From NCBI GenBank assembly GCA_937864935.1, contig CALMDN010000166.1, positions 1 through 16,523 on the forward strand: a stretch of 16,523 nt of DNA, given 5' to 3'. Position numbers and translations under genes: made by a program. The number at the start of each line of letters is the position of its first letter. Positions within the stretch are counted from its first letter, which is position 1. Positions 6,447 to 14,717 of this stretch are shown here, in pieces. A model generated the notes under the pieces. The model did not search any database and was not told the DNA's origin. It saw nothing but the letters and a program-made list of their open reading frames with translations. The stretch comes from an uncultured Bacteroidales bacterium. Its GTDB lineage: Bacteria > Bacteroidota > Bacteroidia > Bacteroidales > Lentimicrobiaceae.

Positions 6447-7772
6447 ATGAAGGAACAATTCAGCATCCCTACGGGAAAAGTACAACGGGCGTCGAAATTT
6501 CTGACCACCGGTGTTAAGGTTGGGGGCAACTACCTGAAACATTATGCCCGAAAATCCATCAATGGCGATGCCGGCAAAGACCAGCTGCACACCGACAATG
6601 CCCGTGATATATACGATACACTCAGCGAACTGAAGGGAAGTGCCCTGAAGGCAGCCCAGATGATGAGTATGGACCGCAACATGCTGCCCAGGGCCTATGC
6701 TGACAAATTCGCGATGGCACAATACAGTGCTCCACCCCTCTCCTATCCGCTGGTGGTGAAGACATTCAGGAGTGCTTTCGGGAAAGCGCCCACTGAAGTA
6801 TTCGACAGTTTCAGTCACAATGCCGTGAATGCAGCCTCCATCGGACAGGTACATGAAGCCATGCTCAATGGGAAAAAACTTGCAGTTAAGGTTCAGTATC
6901 CCGGAGTAGCCGACAGTGTTTCATCCGATCTTAAACTGGTTAAACCTTTCGCCCTCAGGATAATGAATATTACGGAAAGCGATTTTAAATTGTACATGTC
7001 TGAAGTAGAAGAGCGCCTGCTTGAGGAAACTGATTACCACCTTGAACTGAAACGTTCTGTGATGATTTCTGAGGCTGTTCTCAAAGAAGGGATTATTGGA
7101 ATCTTTTTCCCGGTTTATTATCCCGAACTATCGGGCAACCGCATCATCACCATGGATTGGGTTGAAGGCATGCACCTGAAAGAATTTCTGGCGACCGGAC
7201 CCGCTCAGGAAATCCGCAACCGAATTGGTCAGGCGCTGTGGGATTTTTATGATTTCCAGATGCATCGTCTCCGCATGGTTCATGCTGATCCACATCCGGG
7301 GAACTTCCTTTTCAGAAGCAACGGAAGTCTTGGAATTATCGACTTCGGGTGTGTGAAAGTAGTCCCCGATGACTTTTATGAATACTACTTCAGGCTGCAC
7401 ACCCCCGGAGTTCTGGACAATCCTGAACTGATGACCGAACTGTTTTACCTGAATGAATTTATCAGCGAGAAAGACAGCGAAGCAGAGAAAAAGCTGTTCA
7501 TCCCGCTGTTCCGTGAAATTATCGGATTGATGGGAAAACCATTCTTCGCCGGTAAATTCGATTTTGGTGACCCTGCCTTTTTCGAACAGGTTTACCGCTT
7601 GAGTGAATCGCTTTACAACAACAAAGATGTACGAAACTCAAGAACAGCAAGAGGTTCGAAACATTCATTGTATATAAACCGGACTTACTTCGGCTTGTAT
7701 ATGCTGCTGCACGAACTGAAAGCCAACATTGTGACCAGCAGCCGGTACCAGGGTACGGAAATGAGTATCTGA
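6447..7772 (+). CDS. AarF/UbiB/ABC1-family atypical kinase
   Basis: A 441-residue member of the ADCK/UbiB protein-kinase-like family. Visible motifs are the N-terminal family motif at 62-75 (LKGSALKAAQMMSM, with K68-A-A-Q71 where most members have KxGQ), an Ala-rich nucleotide loop NAASIGQVHEA (128-138), and the lysine K148 in AVKVQYPGV. A catalytic-loop-like HADPHPGNFLF (289-299, with D291 and N296) and a metal-binding IDFGCVK (D309) follow. No long membrane segment is obvious at the C-terminus. Family members act, probably as ATPases, in quinone-lipid metabolism or lipid transport; the role in a presumably menaquinone-using Bacteroidota cell is not known. It is probably cotranscribed with the TetR-like gene. 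No SD is seen. Confidence 0.93.
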   Translation: MKEQFSIPTGKVQRASKFLTTGVKVGGNYLKHYARKSINGDAGKDQLHTDNARDIYDTLSELKGSALKAAQMMSMDRNMLPRAYADKFAMAQYSAPPLSYPLVVKTFRSAFGKAPTEVFDSFSHNAVNAASIGQVHEAMLNGKKLAVKVQYPGVADSVSSDLKLVKPFALRIMNITESDFKLYMSEVEERLLEETDYHLELKRSVMISEAVLKEGIIGIFFPVYYPELSGNRIITMDWVEGMHLKEFLATGPAQEIRNRIGQALWDFYDFQMHRLRMVHADPHPGNFLFRSNGSLGIIDFGCVKVVPDDFYEYYFRLHTPGVLDNPELMTELFYLNEFISEKDSEAEKKLFIPLFREIIGLMGKPFFAGKFDFGDPAFFEQVYRLSESLYNNKDVRNSRTARGSKHSLYINRTYFGLYMLLHELKANIVTSSRYQGTEMSI

Positions 7773-7851
7773 AACGCGGTCTGCAGACCGGTTGAGCATG
7801 AAAGGTTTACCAATTGACGCTGGTAAAACATTCGGAATTTATAGATCAGGC

Positions 7852-9582
7852 TCAGGAGTGACCCAGCGGGTTGCTTTCCTCTGAGCTCCAGGAGTAATGG
7901 TACAGTCCGTCCAGCAGGCGTTGCTGCTTCTCTTCAGGGCTGAGCTTTTCATATTCGCGTTTCTCGGCTTCGAATTTGAGCCTTTTCGTCTCTTCCACCT
8001 GATGTATCTCATCGAGGTATTTCTGTTCAACCCTTTGCTTCAGGAAATCATGTGCGACTGACGGGAATAGTTCCAGCAGCAACTCTTCTTTTTCATCTGC
8101 CGCCAGTTTTACCTCCCCGTATTCGTGAAACACCGGATTTTCCTGACGCTTGTAGAAGCGGGTTTCATAGGGCGTTTCCTGCCTTACCCCGGCTATACGG
8201 AACCTGAATTCCGGATCAATGGCCATGGGTGTTTTGCCGTAGATTCCTTTCACCAGGTTTACAAACTGAATTGACTTTGTAGTGTACAGCGGATTGCCTC
8301 TGGATTCATCAATGGCACAGTTAACAGCCTGTGCGCCTACGATCTGACTGGTAGGGGTTACCAATGGCGGGCAACCGGCATCCATCCTCACCGAGGGAAT
8401 CAGTTCGAGGGTACGCGGGAGCAGCTTCTCCAGTTTAAGCTGCTTCAGCTGGGCAAGCATATTGGTGTACATTCCACCGGGGACTTCAGCTTCCTTTACC
8501 TTCTCGTCGGGTTCAGGAAAGTTAAAATAACGTTCAATGGCCGAACAGGCTTCCAGCAGATCTTCTTCCTTGTCGGCTTTGGCATAAGCGATGGCCAGTT
8601 CAAACAAATTATCAATGTCTTTTGGAAGTTTGTCCTTCGAAATATCGAATTCCCGCGGAAATACCTTGCTGGCATCAAATTCACTCAATTCATGCCGTAT
8701 CTCCCTGAGCACAGCATCAATTTTCACCACGGCTTCCCTGTTGACCCCGGTCTCAATCCCCATTTTGTCGCAGAACAATTGTATAATCTCATACGATGTT
8801 GCGGCAGGGCCTCCGGAAAATGACATGATGTTGGTATCTACCACATCAGCGCCGTTCACAATGGCCATCAGGGTGGAGGCCAGTCCGTAGCCGGGGGTGC
8901 AGTGGGTATGGAAATCCAGGGGAATCCTCAGGTTTTTCTTCAACAACCTGACCAGACGTCCGGCCCTTACAGGAGGTATCAGCCCAGCCATGTCCTTGAT
9001 GGAAACCATATCCGCGCCCATGGCTTCGAGTTTTAGCGCGATATTCAGATAGTACTCATCAGTAAATATTCTGGTATTCAGCGGTTTGGCTTGCAGAAGG
9101 GCTTTCAGTTTCCTGAACTTCGAAAAATAAGGATCCACTGTATAACAAACAGCACAATCGGCCAGTCCGCCATTCTCTTTTACGGATTTTATGGTGGATC
9201 CGATGTTATCGGTGTCGTTCAGGGCATCAAAAATGCGCATGATGCTGATTCCCGATTGTATTGCGTTGCGGTTAAATCCATCGATCACATCATCCGGATA
9301 CGGGTTGTAACCGAAAAGATTCCGTCCGCGGGAAAGGGCAGTCAGCTTTGATACATCTCCGATTGCTGCCCTGATTTTTTCGAGCCGCTCCCAGGGGTTC
9401 TCGTTCAGGTAGCGCATGATTGAATCAGGCACTGCTCCGCCCCATACCTCCATCGCGTAAAAACCTGCTTCGCGGTATAAAGGCAAAACCCTGTCAACCT
9501 GCTTTTGGGTCATGCGGGTCGCAAAAAGGGATTGTTGACCATCACGTAGGGTTAAATCCCTGATCAATATTCTGTTACTCAT
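7852..9582 (-). CDS. Carboxyltransferase subunit, pyruvate carboxylase B / oxaloacetate decarboxylase alpha type, without biotin domain
   Basis: A 576-residue TIM-barrel carboxyltransferase that moves CO2 between carboxybiotin and pyruvate/oxaloacetate. Motifs: RDLTLRDGQQS (8-18, metal-binding D14 region), MEVWGGA, MRIFDALND, the carboxy-lysine region SIKDMAG (K186), and zinc ligands DFHTHCTPGYG (H215, H217). The barrel covers about residues 1-290 and the conserved PYC_OADA C-domain continues to about 500. From about 500 on there is a charged helical tail and then the stop. The AMKM biotin motif and the Pro/Ala hinge that often end OadA/PycB are absent, so the biotin carrier must be another protein. 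No biotin carboxylase or decarboxylase subunit is next to it. Three TGTTA-N6-TAACA dyads lie at its 5' end, one overlapping the ATG. The choice between carboxylase and decarboxylase roles cannot be settled here. Confidence 0.9.
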   Translation of the reverse strand: MSNRILIRDLTLRDGQQSLFATRMTQKQVDRVLPLYREAGFYAMEVWGGAVPDSIMRYLNENPWERLEKIRAAIGDVSKLTALSRGRNLFGYNPYPDDVIDGFNRNAIQSGISIMRIFDALNDTDNIGSTIKSVKENGGLADCAVCYTVDPYFSKFRKLKALLQAKPLNTRIFTDEYYLNIALKLEAMGADMVSIKDMAGLIPPVRAGRLVRLLKKNLRIPLDFHTHCTPGYGLASTLMAIVNGADVVDTNIMSFSGGPAATSYEIIQLFCDKMGIETGVNREAVVKIDAVLREIRHELSEFDASKVFPREFDISKDKLPKDIDNLFELAIAYAKADKEEDLLEACSAIERYFNFPEPDEKVKEAEVPGGMYTNMLAQLKQLKLEKLLPRTLELIPSVRMDAGCPPLVTPTSQIVGAQAVNCAIDESRGNPLYTTKSIQFVNLVKGIYGKTPMAIDPEFRFRIAGVRQETPYETRFYKRQENPVFHEYGEVKLAADEKEELLLELFPSVAHDFLKQRVEQKYLDEIHQVEETKRLKFEAEKREYEKLSPEEKQQRLLDGLYHYSWSSEESNPLGHS

Positions 9583-9588
9583 ATAACA
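9573..9588. promoter_or_regulatory. Dyad site 1, TGTTA-N6-TAACA, overlapping the carboxyltransferase start codon
   Basis: TGTTA (9573-9577), six bases containing the reverse-strand ATG (9582-9580), then TAACA (9584-9588). The arms are exact inverses. It is the same motif and spacing as the two sites upstream (9621-9653). The 5-6-5 geometry resembles CRP/FNR-type sites, but the binding factor is unknown. Confidence 0.6.
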
Positions 9589-9620
9589 AAGGCCTGATTT
9601 AATTACTTACAGATATTTTA

Positions 9621-9653
9621 TGTTACCGAAATAACAATGTTATTTCTATAACA
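9621..9653. promoter_or_regulatory. Two adjacent dyads (sites 2 and 3), each TGTTA-N6-TAACA
   Basis: Site 2 is 9621-9636 and site 3 is 9638-9653, separated by one base. Both have exact TGTTA/TAACA arms and six-base centres. The inner halves also form a perfect 9-1-9 palindrome (9628-9646). A candidate minus-strand -7 element, TATTTTTG (9664-9657), adjoins site 3, but no matching -33 is seen. In that geometry a bound protein would cover the transcription start and repress. Confidence 0.65.
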
Positions 9654-9831
9654 ATGCAAAAATATAGAGTTTAGTGATCGGGAACCGAATGAAACAAAAA
9701 TTTATTATTGCAGGAACTTTATTTCTCCGGAGTGTTTATACAGTCATTCTCTGTTGCAAGATTACAGGGAAAGTCTTCGTTATTAAATTCGTCCGTTGTA
9801 TTCACAACCTTTGGAGTTAATCACCATTGCC

Positions 9832-10461
9832 ATGAAAACCGAACCGGAACTTCTCGAAAACAGCGGATATTTTTTACTTGATAAGCTTGACCACAAAGAG
9901 CTTGTCCCTTTTGTGCAACAATACCTGTTCCGGTGGAGCTTCTGGTCATTGTTCTACCTGCTTTTCAGCCTGGTTTCTTTCACAACCCTCGTCTTTCATT
10001 TTATCAACGGATACTTTTCATATCCGGAGTTTGCGTTGAAAGACGCCCTGTCGAAAACAATGCTGGGCTTTGTATCCGCTTTTCTGCTGATTCCCCTGCA
10101 TGAATACCTCCACGCCATTGCTTACCGGCTTTGCGGGGCCCGGGAAGTTACGTACGATGCTGACCTGAAGAAACTGGTTTTCATGGCCATTGCCCACCGT
10201 TTCGTTGCTTCATCGAGGGAGTTCCGGTTTGTGGCCATGACGCCCTTTGGTTTTATCAGCCTGGCGGCAATAGCTACCTTGCCATTTCTTCCCGGAAATT
10301 ATACATTCTCAGCACTGGCGCTGGTCTTCACCCATGCTGCTTTCTGCGGCGGGGATTTTGCCATGCTCTCATACCTTGAGTTTCACAAAGGCAAAGCGGT
10401 AGTCACATGGGACGATAAGGTAAACAAAGTCACCTGGTTTTACGGGAAACCGGATGTTTAA
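9832..10461 (+). CDS. DUF3267-like integral membrane protein with HExxH
   Basis: A 209-residue membrane protein. Hydrophobic segments lie near 33-58, 74-92, 134-152 and 158-172. HEYLH (90-94) is a zinc-metallopeptidase motif at the end of the second segment, and D175 in CGGDFAML could be a third ligand. This resembles the DUF3267 family of putative metalloproteases related to site-2-type enzymes. The frame is open back to a TTG at 9796, but the ATG at 9832 (MKTEPELLENSGY) is the better start. The gene diverges from the carboxyltransferase across 249 bases and converges on the Omp28-like gene with an 18-base gap. Proteolytic activity is unproven and no substrate is suggested by the neighbours. 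Confidence 0.75.
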   Translation: MKTEPELLENSGYFLLDKLDHKELVPFVQQYLFRWSFWSLFYLLFSLVSFTTLVFHFINGYFSYPEFALKDALSKTMLGFVSAFLLIPLHEYLHAIAYRLCGAREVTYDADLKKLVFMAIAHRFVASSREFRFVAMTPFGFISLAAIATLPFLPGNYTFSALALVFTHAAFCGGDFAMLSYLEFHKGKAVVTWDDKVNKVTWFYGKPDV

Positions 10462-10479
10462 CCAAAAAATGAGAAGAGA

Positions 10480-11382
10480 TTACTCAACCACCGGTACTTC
10501 AACAGCCTGCAAAACCTCTTCGGTATCATCATCATACACAAAAGCGATGGCAGTACAGTTGTCGGCGTTAAACGATGCGGGCAGGATGTATTTATATGAC
10601 TTAACCACCGATTCAGGGTTTACCACCCCCTTTACGGCAACCTGATTTCCCCAGGTGCTTGTGATTGCAGCCCGCAACATGTGGTTGTGCTCATAGTCAA
10701 GGATTTCAGGAACAATGCCGGCTTCAGCATCGTTGTTTTTCTGTGCGGAAATGATTCCGCTCTCCGTGAGAACAACAATCAGCTTCAGGTTCCTGTCAAT
10801 ACTGCTGATAAACCGGGTCTTGATATGCGTGCAAAGTTTTCGTTCAGCGGCATCGTACTCGTTGATCATTTGCAGATCTACCAGAGGATCGGTGGCCAGT
10901 GCATCATTTATTTTTGCTCCCCAGGATGCCGGCGGAATGATGTGATTGAGGGAGTATCCGGTTCTGTTCACCATACCATTGGGGTTACCTACCAGTCCGA
11001 TTCCGAAAAAGTCATCCCAGGCAGTGCCGGCTTCTGTTCTGTAATCGTTGATATAGCTGCCCGATGTTGATGGTTTGGCAAAAAATCCGGCATGTACGGC
11101 AAGCACTACCAGCTGGTCTCCGTGAATCTCCTTCAGGTTATGTGCTGTAAGGGCTGCGGCAGGGCAATTCACACATTTGTGTCCGGTATAATCTTCCAGC
11201 AGCACCCTCTTCTTCAGAACGGTTACTGTCGGGAAATCCGGTACAGGGCATGTTGCGGTATCCACAGGCCCTTCAATTTTTTCGGTATAAGGCTGTTCTA
11301 TTTTATCACAGCTCCCCAGCCAACCAATTGCTGATACAACCAGAATAAGAACGGCCAGATAGTTCAGTTTTCTTCCTTTCAT
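10480..11382 (-). CDS. Omp28-like lipoprotein with thioredoxin-type CxxC
   Basis: A 300-residue outer-membrane or periplasmic lipoprotein. The signal peptide ends in the lipobox LGSC, giving acylated C25. Residues about 52-185 have a thioredoxin-like start: a KKRVLLEDYTGHKCVNCPAA stretch with C70-V-N-C73, then LVVLAVHAGFF. This is the pattern of Omp28-related proteins of Bacteroidota. The C-terminal part (about 190-300) is beta-rich, as in the family. It is the third gene of the TlpA/DUF6029/Omp28 group, starting 18 bases past the preceding stop. The CxxC and its neighbour TlpA suggest thiol redox work or binding at the outer membrane, but no activity is known to me. It ends facing the DUF3267-like gene. 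Confidence 0.87.
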   Translation of the reverse strand: MKGRKLNYLAVLILVVSAIGWLGSCDKIEQPYTEKIEGPVDTATCPVPDFPTVTVLKKRVLLEDYTGHKCVNCPAAALTAHNLKEIHGDQLVVLAVHAGFFAKPSTSGSYINDYRTEAGTAWDDFFGIGLVGNPNGMVNRTGYSLNHIIPPASWGAKINDALATDPLVDLQMINEYDAAERKLCTHIKTRFISSIDRNLKLIVVLTESGIISAQKNNDAEAGIVPEILDYEHNHMLRAAITSTWGNQVAVKGVVNPESVVKSYKYILPASFNADNCTAIAFVYDDDTEEVLQAVEVPVVE

Positions 11383-11400
11383 AATTCAACTATTAATCAC

Positions 11401-13116
11401 TTAAAATGAACTTGTAATCGTAACTGCAAAGCCATTGGAAGCAGGAACCGGCCGGCAGACACCGCCTACGCAGAGAATGCCTTCACGCTGCTTTCCGTAT
11501 GAAAGGGATATCCTGCTTGAACCGGCAGTATATCCGGCTGCAACAGTCGGATAATGATACCTTCTGTCTTTATCGGGATTACCGTAATTGTACTGATCAG
11601 ATACCGTAAAGAACCATTTCGGGGCAATGGTGTATTCAGCAAGAAAATGCAGCCAGTCGCCTTCATCCTGCTTTGTGCCAAGATGCTGAAGTTCAACTTT
11701 CAGCGCGTTCTTCTGATCAAATTTATAAGTCATATCGGCGATGAAAATGCTGGCTTTCACCGGAATGGAGTCTTCAGGATGTCCTTCAATCACGGCAATG
11801 TTGTAGTTCAGGTTAAGGTAAGACACCAGCAATTTGAACTTACTGCCGAACTTATGCTGAATTTCAATGTTGAAATCCTGAAAATACAATTCATCGCCAA
11901 ATGTGAGAAAAGACGATTCGTAGCCTTCGGTTCCGGAAACAATTGTTTCTGTGCCTTCGGGCAACTCATTTTCGATGGAGGTAATGCGTGCATAGTTCAG
12001 GGCAATATCCGTTCCGTACTTTCCACCCAGAAGGCTCCCCTTTTTAATTTTATAGTTGACCTGTCCCTGAAGGGCCATTTCGCCGTTGGCCTGGGTAGCA
12101 TAGGGATACATGGCTGCGAGGCTGTAGGTATGCTGCCGGGTGAGTGCAGGCAGATAATTGATGTCGAGCACACTGCCCCGTTCATTCCGGTTCGACTTGA
12201 AACTCATGTTATCGGTGCGCTTTGCCGAGGCAATTACGCCGAAACCCTTCTGCGAATAAGATGCCTGCAACAGAAGTGAATGCCCGTTTTTATAAATGAA
12301 CTTGTTCATGTTGGAGGGGTCATTCATCTTTGAAGCAAATTCACCATCCAGGGTAAATCCACCCCTCGACAGGTTAAACCTGGCCGACCAGGCAGCCACA
12401 TTGGCCGGGAGTTTCAACAGCGAAGTGTCGTTAACAATAATCTCCTCCAATGCCTGGTACTTGCTGACGAAACTTCCACCAACCGTTACACGGGTTTTGC
12501 ATTTACCGGCTTTATCCAACAGATCATTGAGTGCGATTTCACCATCAAGCCCTCTGACAATTCCCGGCCCCTGATCCCAGAAAAAACGCTGGGTACCGAT
12601 CAGTCCTTTCAGTGTTACACCGGCTGTCGGACTGAATTTAATCCGCGCACCTTTCAGGGCGTTATCGTAACCCAGGTTGCGCTCTTCGTAGCTGCGCAAA
12701 ACCATACCGCTGCCAAACTGCTCATAGAAGTTGCCGACTGTAATATCAAACTGATCATTTTTCCACGATCCGAACCAGTATGGGACACCGCTGCCTTCGT
12801 AACGGGGATCAAAGCCCAGCATGGGGTTCAGATAGGTTTCAAAGCGCAGCCCGGCATTGAAATTCCCGTTTGAATACAGGAGGTTGGCGAAGGCATTCAT
12901 CAGCATTTTCTCCTCCACTTCTTCAGCTCCAATGGCCGAATCGGCTTTATACACCTGGGCATCAAGCTGGAAATTGCCTGTTACCTTGCCGCCCGCGAGA
13001 AAATCCTGGGCCCTTACAGATAGACTGGTGAAAGAAATGACTAACACCAGTACCGGAATGAACGATTTCAGATTCAATGCAGTTATTTTTTTGGGTTTAC
13101 ACTCTTTTGATTGCAT
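11401..13116 (-). CDS. DUF6029-like outer-membrane beta-barrel protein
   Basis: A 571-residue exported protein. After a short basic N-terminus, a hydrophobic stretch (about residues 18-33) ends at VRAQDF, a plausible signal peptidase site. The mature part is rich in alternating beta strands, with an early GGKVTGNFQLDAQVY strand, NPMLGFDPRYEGSGVPYWFG, and FYEQFGSGMVLRSYEERNLGYDNALKG, which I recognise as typical of the Bacteroidota DUF6029 family. The protein ends in VTITSSF, the terminal phenylalanine common to outer-membrane barrels. Role unknown. It lies 17 bases after TlpA and 18 before Omp28 and is surely cotranscribed with them. No enzymatic motif was seen. The start could be slightly later, but no other ATG precedes the hydrophobic stretch. 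Confidence 0.82.
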   Translation of the reverse strand: MQSKECKPKKITALNLKSFIPVLVLVISFTSLSVRAQDFLAGGKVTGNFQLDAQVYKADSAIGAEEVEEKMLMNAFANLLYSNGNFNAGLRFETYLNPMLGFDPRYEGSGVPYWFGSWKNDQFDITVGNFYEQFGSGMVLRSYEERNLGYDNALKGARIKFSPTAGVTLKGLIGTQRFFWDQGPGIVRGLDGEIALNDLLDKAGKCKTRVTVGGSFVSKYQALEEIIVNDTSLLKLPANVAAWSARFNLSRGGFTLDGEFASKMNDPSNMNKFIYKNGHSLLLQASYSQKGFGVIASAKRTDNMSFKSNRNERGSVLDINYLPALTRQHTYSLAAMYPYATQANGEMALQGQVNYKIKKGSLLGGKYGTDIALNYARITSIENELPEGTETIVSGTEGYESSFLTFGDELYFQDFNIEIQHKFGSKFKLLVSYLNLNYNIAVIEGHPEDSIPVKASIFIADMTYKFDQKNALKVELQHLGTKQDEGDWLHFLAEYTIAPKWFFTVSDQYNYGNPDKDRRYHYPTVAAGYTAGSSRISLSYGKQREGILCVGGVCRPVPASNGFAVTITSSF

Positions 13117-13133
13117 TCAGGGGATAGTTACGT

Positions 13134-13661
13134 TTAATGCTGCTCCAGCGACTGTCCGGCATTGAGCTTGCGAACCATCTCGATCAGCTGAAGTTCGCTG
13201 CCTTCGCTGAAGGATGTGTGCTGCCAGACAATTTCGCCTTTGCCGTTGATCAGGAAGGTGTGCGGGATCATGTTCACATTCATGGCCCTTTTAAAATCGC
13301 CGTTGGCATCAAGCAGTACTTCATATTCCCAGCCCTTTCCGTTTACGGTGGGTCCAACCTTGGATGATGAGCGTGAATCGTCGATGGAAACCGCGATCAG
13401 TTTTACCCCGGTCTCTTCAACCCATTCATCGTAAACATCGGCAATGGTGGTCAGTTCGTTGATGCAGGGCTTGCACCAGAGAGCCCAGAAGCTGACGATC
13501 ATGGGTTTCCCGTTGTTCGAAAGTTCTGATGTATTGATAACCTTACCATCCAGATTTTTAACAGTTACAGATGGCAGTTTCGGCAGTGATTTTTCTGTTT
13601 CCTGAGCCATGGCTGCACCAATAATGATGGTAAATGACAGCAGCATCACAATGTTTTTCAT
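13134..13661 (-). CDS. TlpA-family thioredoxin-like protein, periplasmic
   Basis: A 175-residue secreted thiol oxidoreductase. The signal peptide is MKNIVMLLSFTIIIGAAMAQ, cleaved after about residue 19. The thioredoxin fold holds FWALWCKPCINEL with the active cysteines C63 and C66, and the cis-proline loop MIPHTFLI (P133). An insertion near 96-120 is typical of the TlpA/ResA branch. It would reduce disulfides in extracytoplasmic proteins, the electron donor being unknown. It heads the group with the DUF6029-like barrel and Omp28-like lipoprotein; the barrel ATG follows 17 bases after its stop. Upstream, mannose-6-phosphate isomerase ends 45 bases away on the same strand and may or may not be in the operon. 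Confidence 0.9.
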   Translation of the reverse strand: MKNIVMLLSFTIIIGAAMAQETEKSLPKLPSVTVKNLDGKVINTSELSNNGKPMIVSFWALWCKPCINELTTIADVYDEWVEETGVKLIAVSIDDSRSSSKVGPTVNGKGWEYEVLLDANGDFKRAMNVNMIPHTFLINGKGEIVWQHTSFSEGSELQLIEMVRKLNAGQSLEQH

Positions 13662-13706
13662 AAAGTTGGTTTTGGTTGAATGAAAACAATCAATTATTGT
13701 GCCTTG

Positions 13707-14699
13707 TCAGGCGATAAAAACTTCCAGAATTTCTGACGCCTCGTCCGGAACAATGTCTACCCGACTGACAGAGGCGGGAATAAGCACGACCTCTCCCTTC
13801 TGCAGTCTGAGTTGCTGTTCGGTTTCACCGTTGTGAACCAAGGTAACCGATCCACCCACACAAACATAAATGACAAAAGAGTCAAGCTCGCTGTAATCCT
13901 TCGCCAGGGCTTTGCTGAGCCTGATGAGGTTGGTTGTGAAATACTGACTGGTGAGGAGATTGGCTGAGCCGTTGTCTTTTGGCTGATAATCCGTTTTGTA
14001 ATCGTCGTAAACATTGAAATCGATGGCGTCGAGGGCCTCATCAATGTGCAGTTCGCGGGCTTTTCCCTTTTCGTCTACCCTGTCCCAATCATAAATACGG
14101 TACGTGGTATCGGATGTCTGCTGGATTTCGGCAAGAAAGATTCCAGGGCCGAGGGCATGTACGCGTCCGGCCGGCATGTAGTAAACATCCCCTTTCGAAA
14201 CCTTCTCGAAGTTGAGGATGTTGCGCAGGGTTTTGTCGTTAAGGCTGCGGAGATAGGTTTCCCGGTCTACCTTCCGGTTAAAGCCGGAGATAAGTTCAGC
14301 CCCTTTGTCGGCATCAATGATGTACCACATTTCCGACTTGCCGTAACCGATGTTGCGCTTCGCAGCCAGAGCGTCATCGGGGTGAACCTGTATGGAAAGG
14401 TAATCCGCGGCGTCAATAAACTTCACCAGTATGGGAAATTCATTGCCAAAACGCTCATAAACAGCATCACCGACCAGATCGCCCATGTAAATTTCAACCA
14501 GCTCATTCAGGTCGTTACCAGCCAGAAAGCCATTGGTAATTTCTGTCTGATTGCCCTCAACACCCGAAAGTGCCCAGGCTTCCCCGCAGTTTGGCAGGGG
14601 GGCAAAATCGATTCCCAGCACCGATTTAATTTTACTCCCGCCCCAGATCTTGTCCTTTAAAACCGGTCTGAATTTCAGGGGATACAACTGATTCTCCAT
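13707..14699 (-). CDS. manA: Mannose-6-phosphate isomerase, type I (class I PMI)
   Basis: A 330-residue cytosolic zinc enzyme interconverting fructose-6-phosphate and mannose-6-phosphate, feeding GDP-mannose for glycans or using mannose. Zinc ligands are visible: Q104 and H106 in LSIQVHPDD, E123 in GKSEMWYII, and H181 in PAGRVHALGPG. R201 in YRIYDWDR is the conserved catalytic arginine of the family. The N-terminus has KIWGG, and NCGEAWALSG, as in type I PMIs. Length is that of the short bacterial form. The ATG at 14699 (MENQLYPLKFRP) is the natural start. A 7-bp perfect hairpin sits 19-36 bases before it. Gene order suggests possible readthrough into the TlpA group, but a function link is not evident. 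Confidence 0.94.
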   Translation of the reverse strand: MENQLYPLKFRPVLKDKIWGGSKIKSVLGIDFAPLPNCGEAWALSGVEGNQTEITNGFLAGNDLNELVEIYMGDLVGDAVYERFGNEFPILVKFIDAADYLSIQVHPDDALAAKRNIGYGKSEMWYIIDADKGAELISGFNRKVDRETYLRSLNDKTLRNILNFEKVSKGDVYYMPAGRVHALGPGIFLAEIQQTSDTTYRIYDWDRVDEKGKARELHIDEALDAIDFNVYDDYKTDYQPKDNGSANLLTSQYFTTNLIRLSKALAKDYSELDSFVIYVCVGGSVTLVHNGETEQQLRLQKGEVVLIPASVSRVDIVPDEASEILEVFIA

Positions 14700-14717
14700 G
14701 GATTGATCGTATTAATC

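Noticed and set aside
7777..7790. Palindrome CGGTCTGCAGACCG as a terminator between AarF and carboxyltransferase
   Set aside because: It has no loop and no T-run, so no intrinsic terminator can be supported in this convergent gap.
11554..12279. A 241-codon open frame on the plus strand
   Set aside because: It lies wholly antisense to the DUF6029-like barrel gene, has no recognisable domain and uses unlikely residue composition. It is a shadow.
14046..14660. A 204-codon open frame on the plus strand
   Set aside because: It is antisense to the mannose-6-phosphate isomerase, whose zinc ligands and length are clear. No motif was seen.
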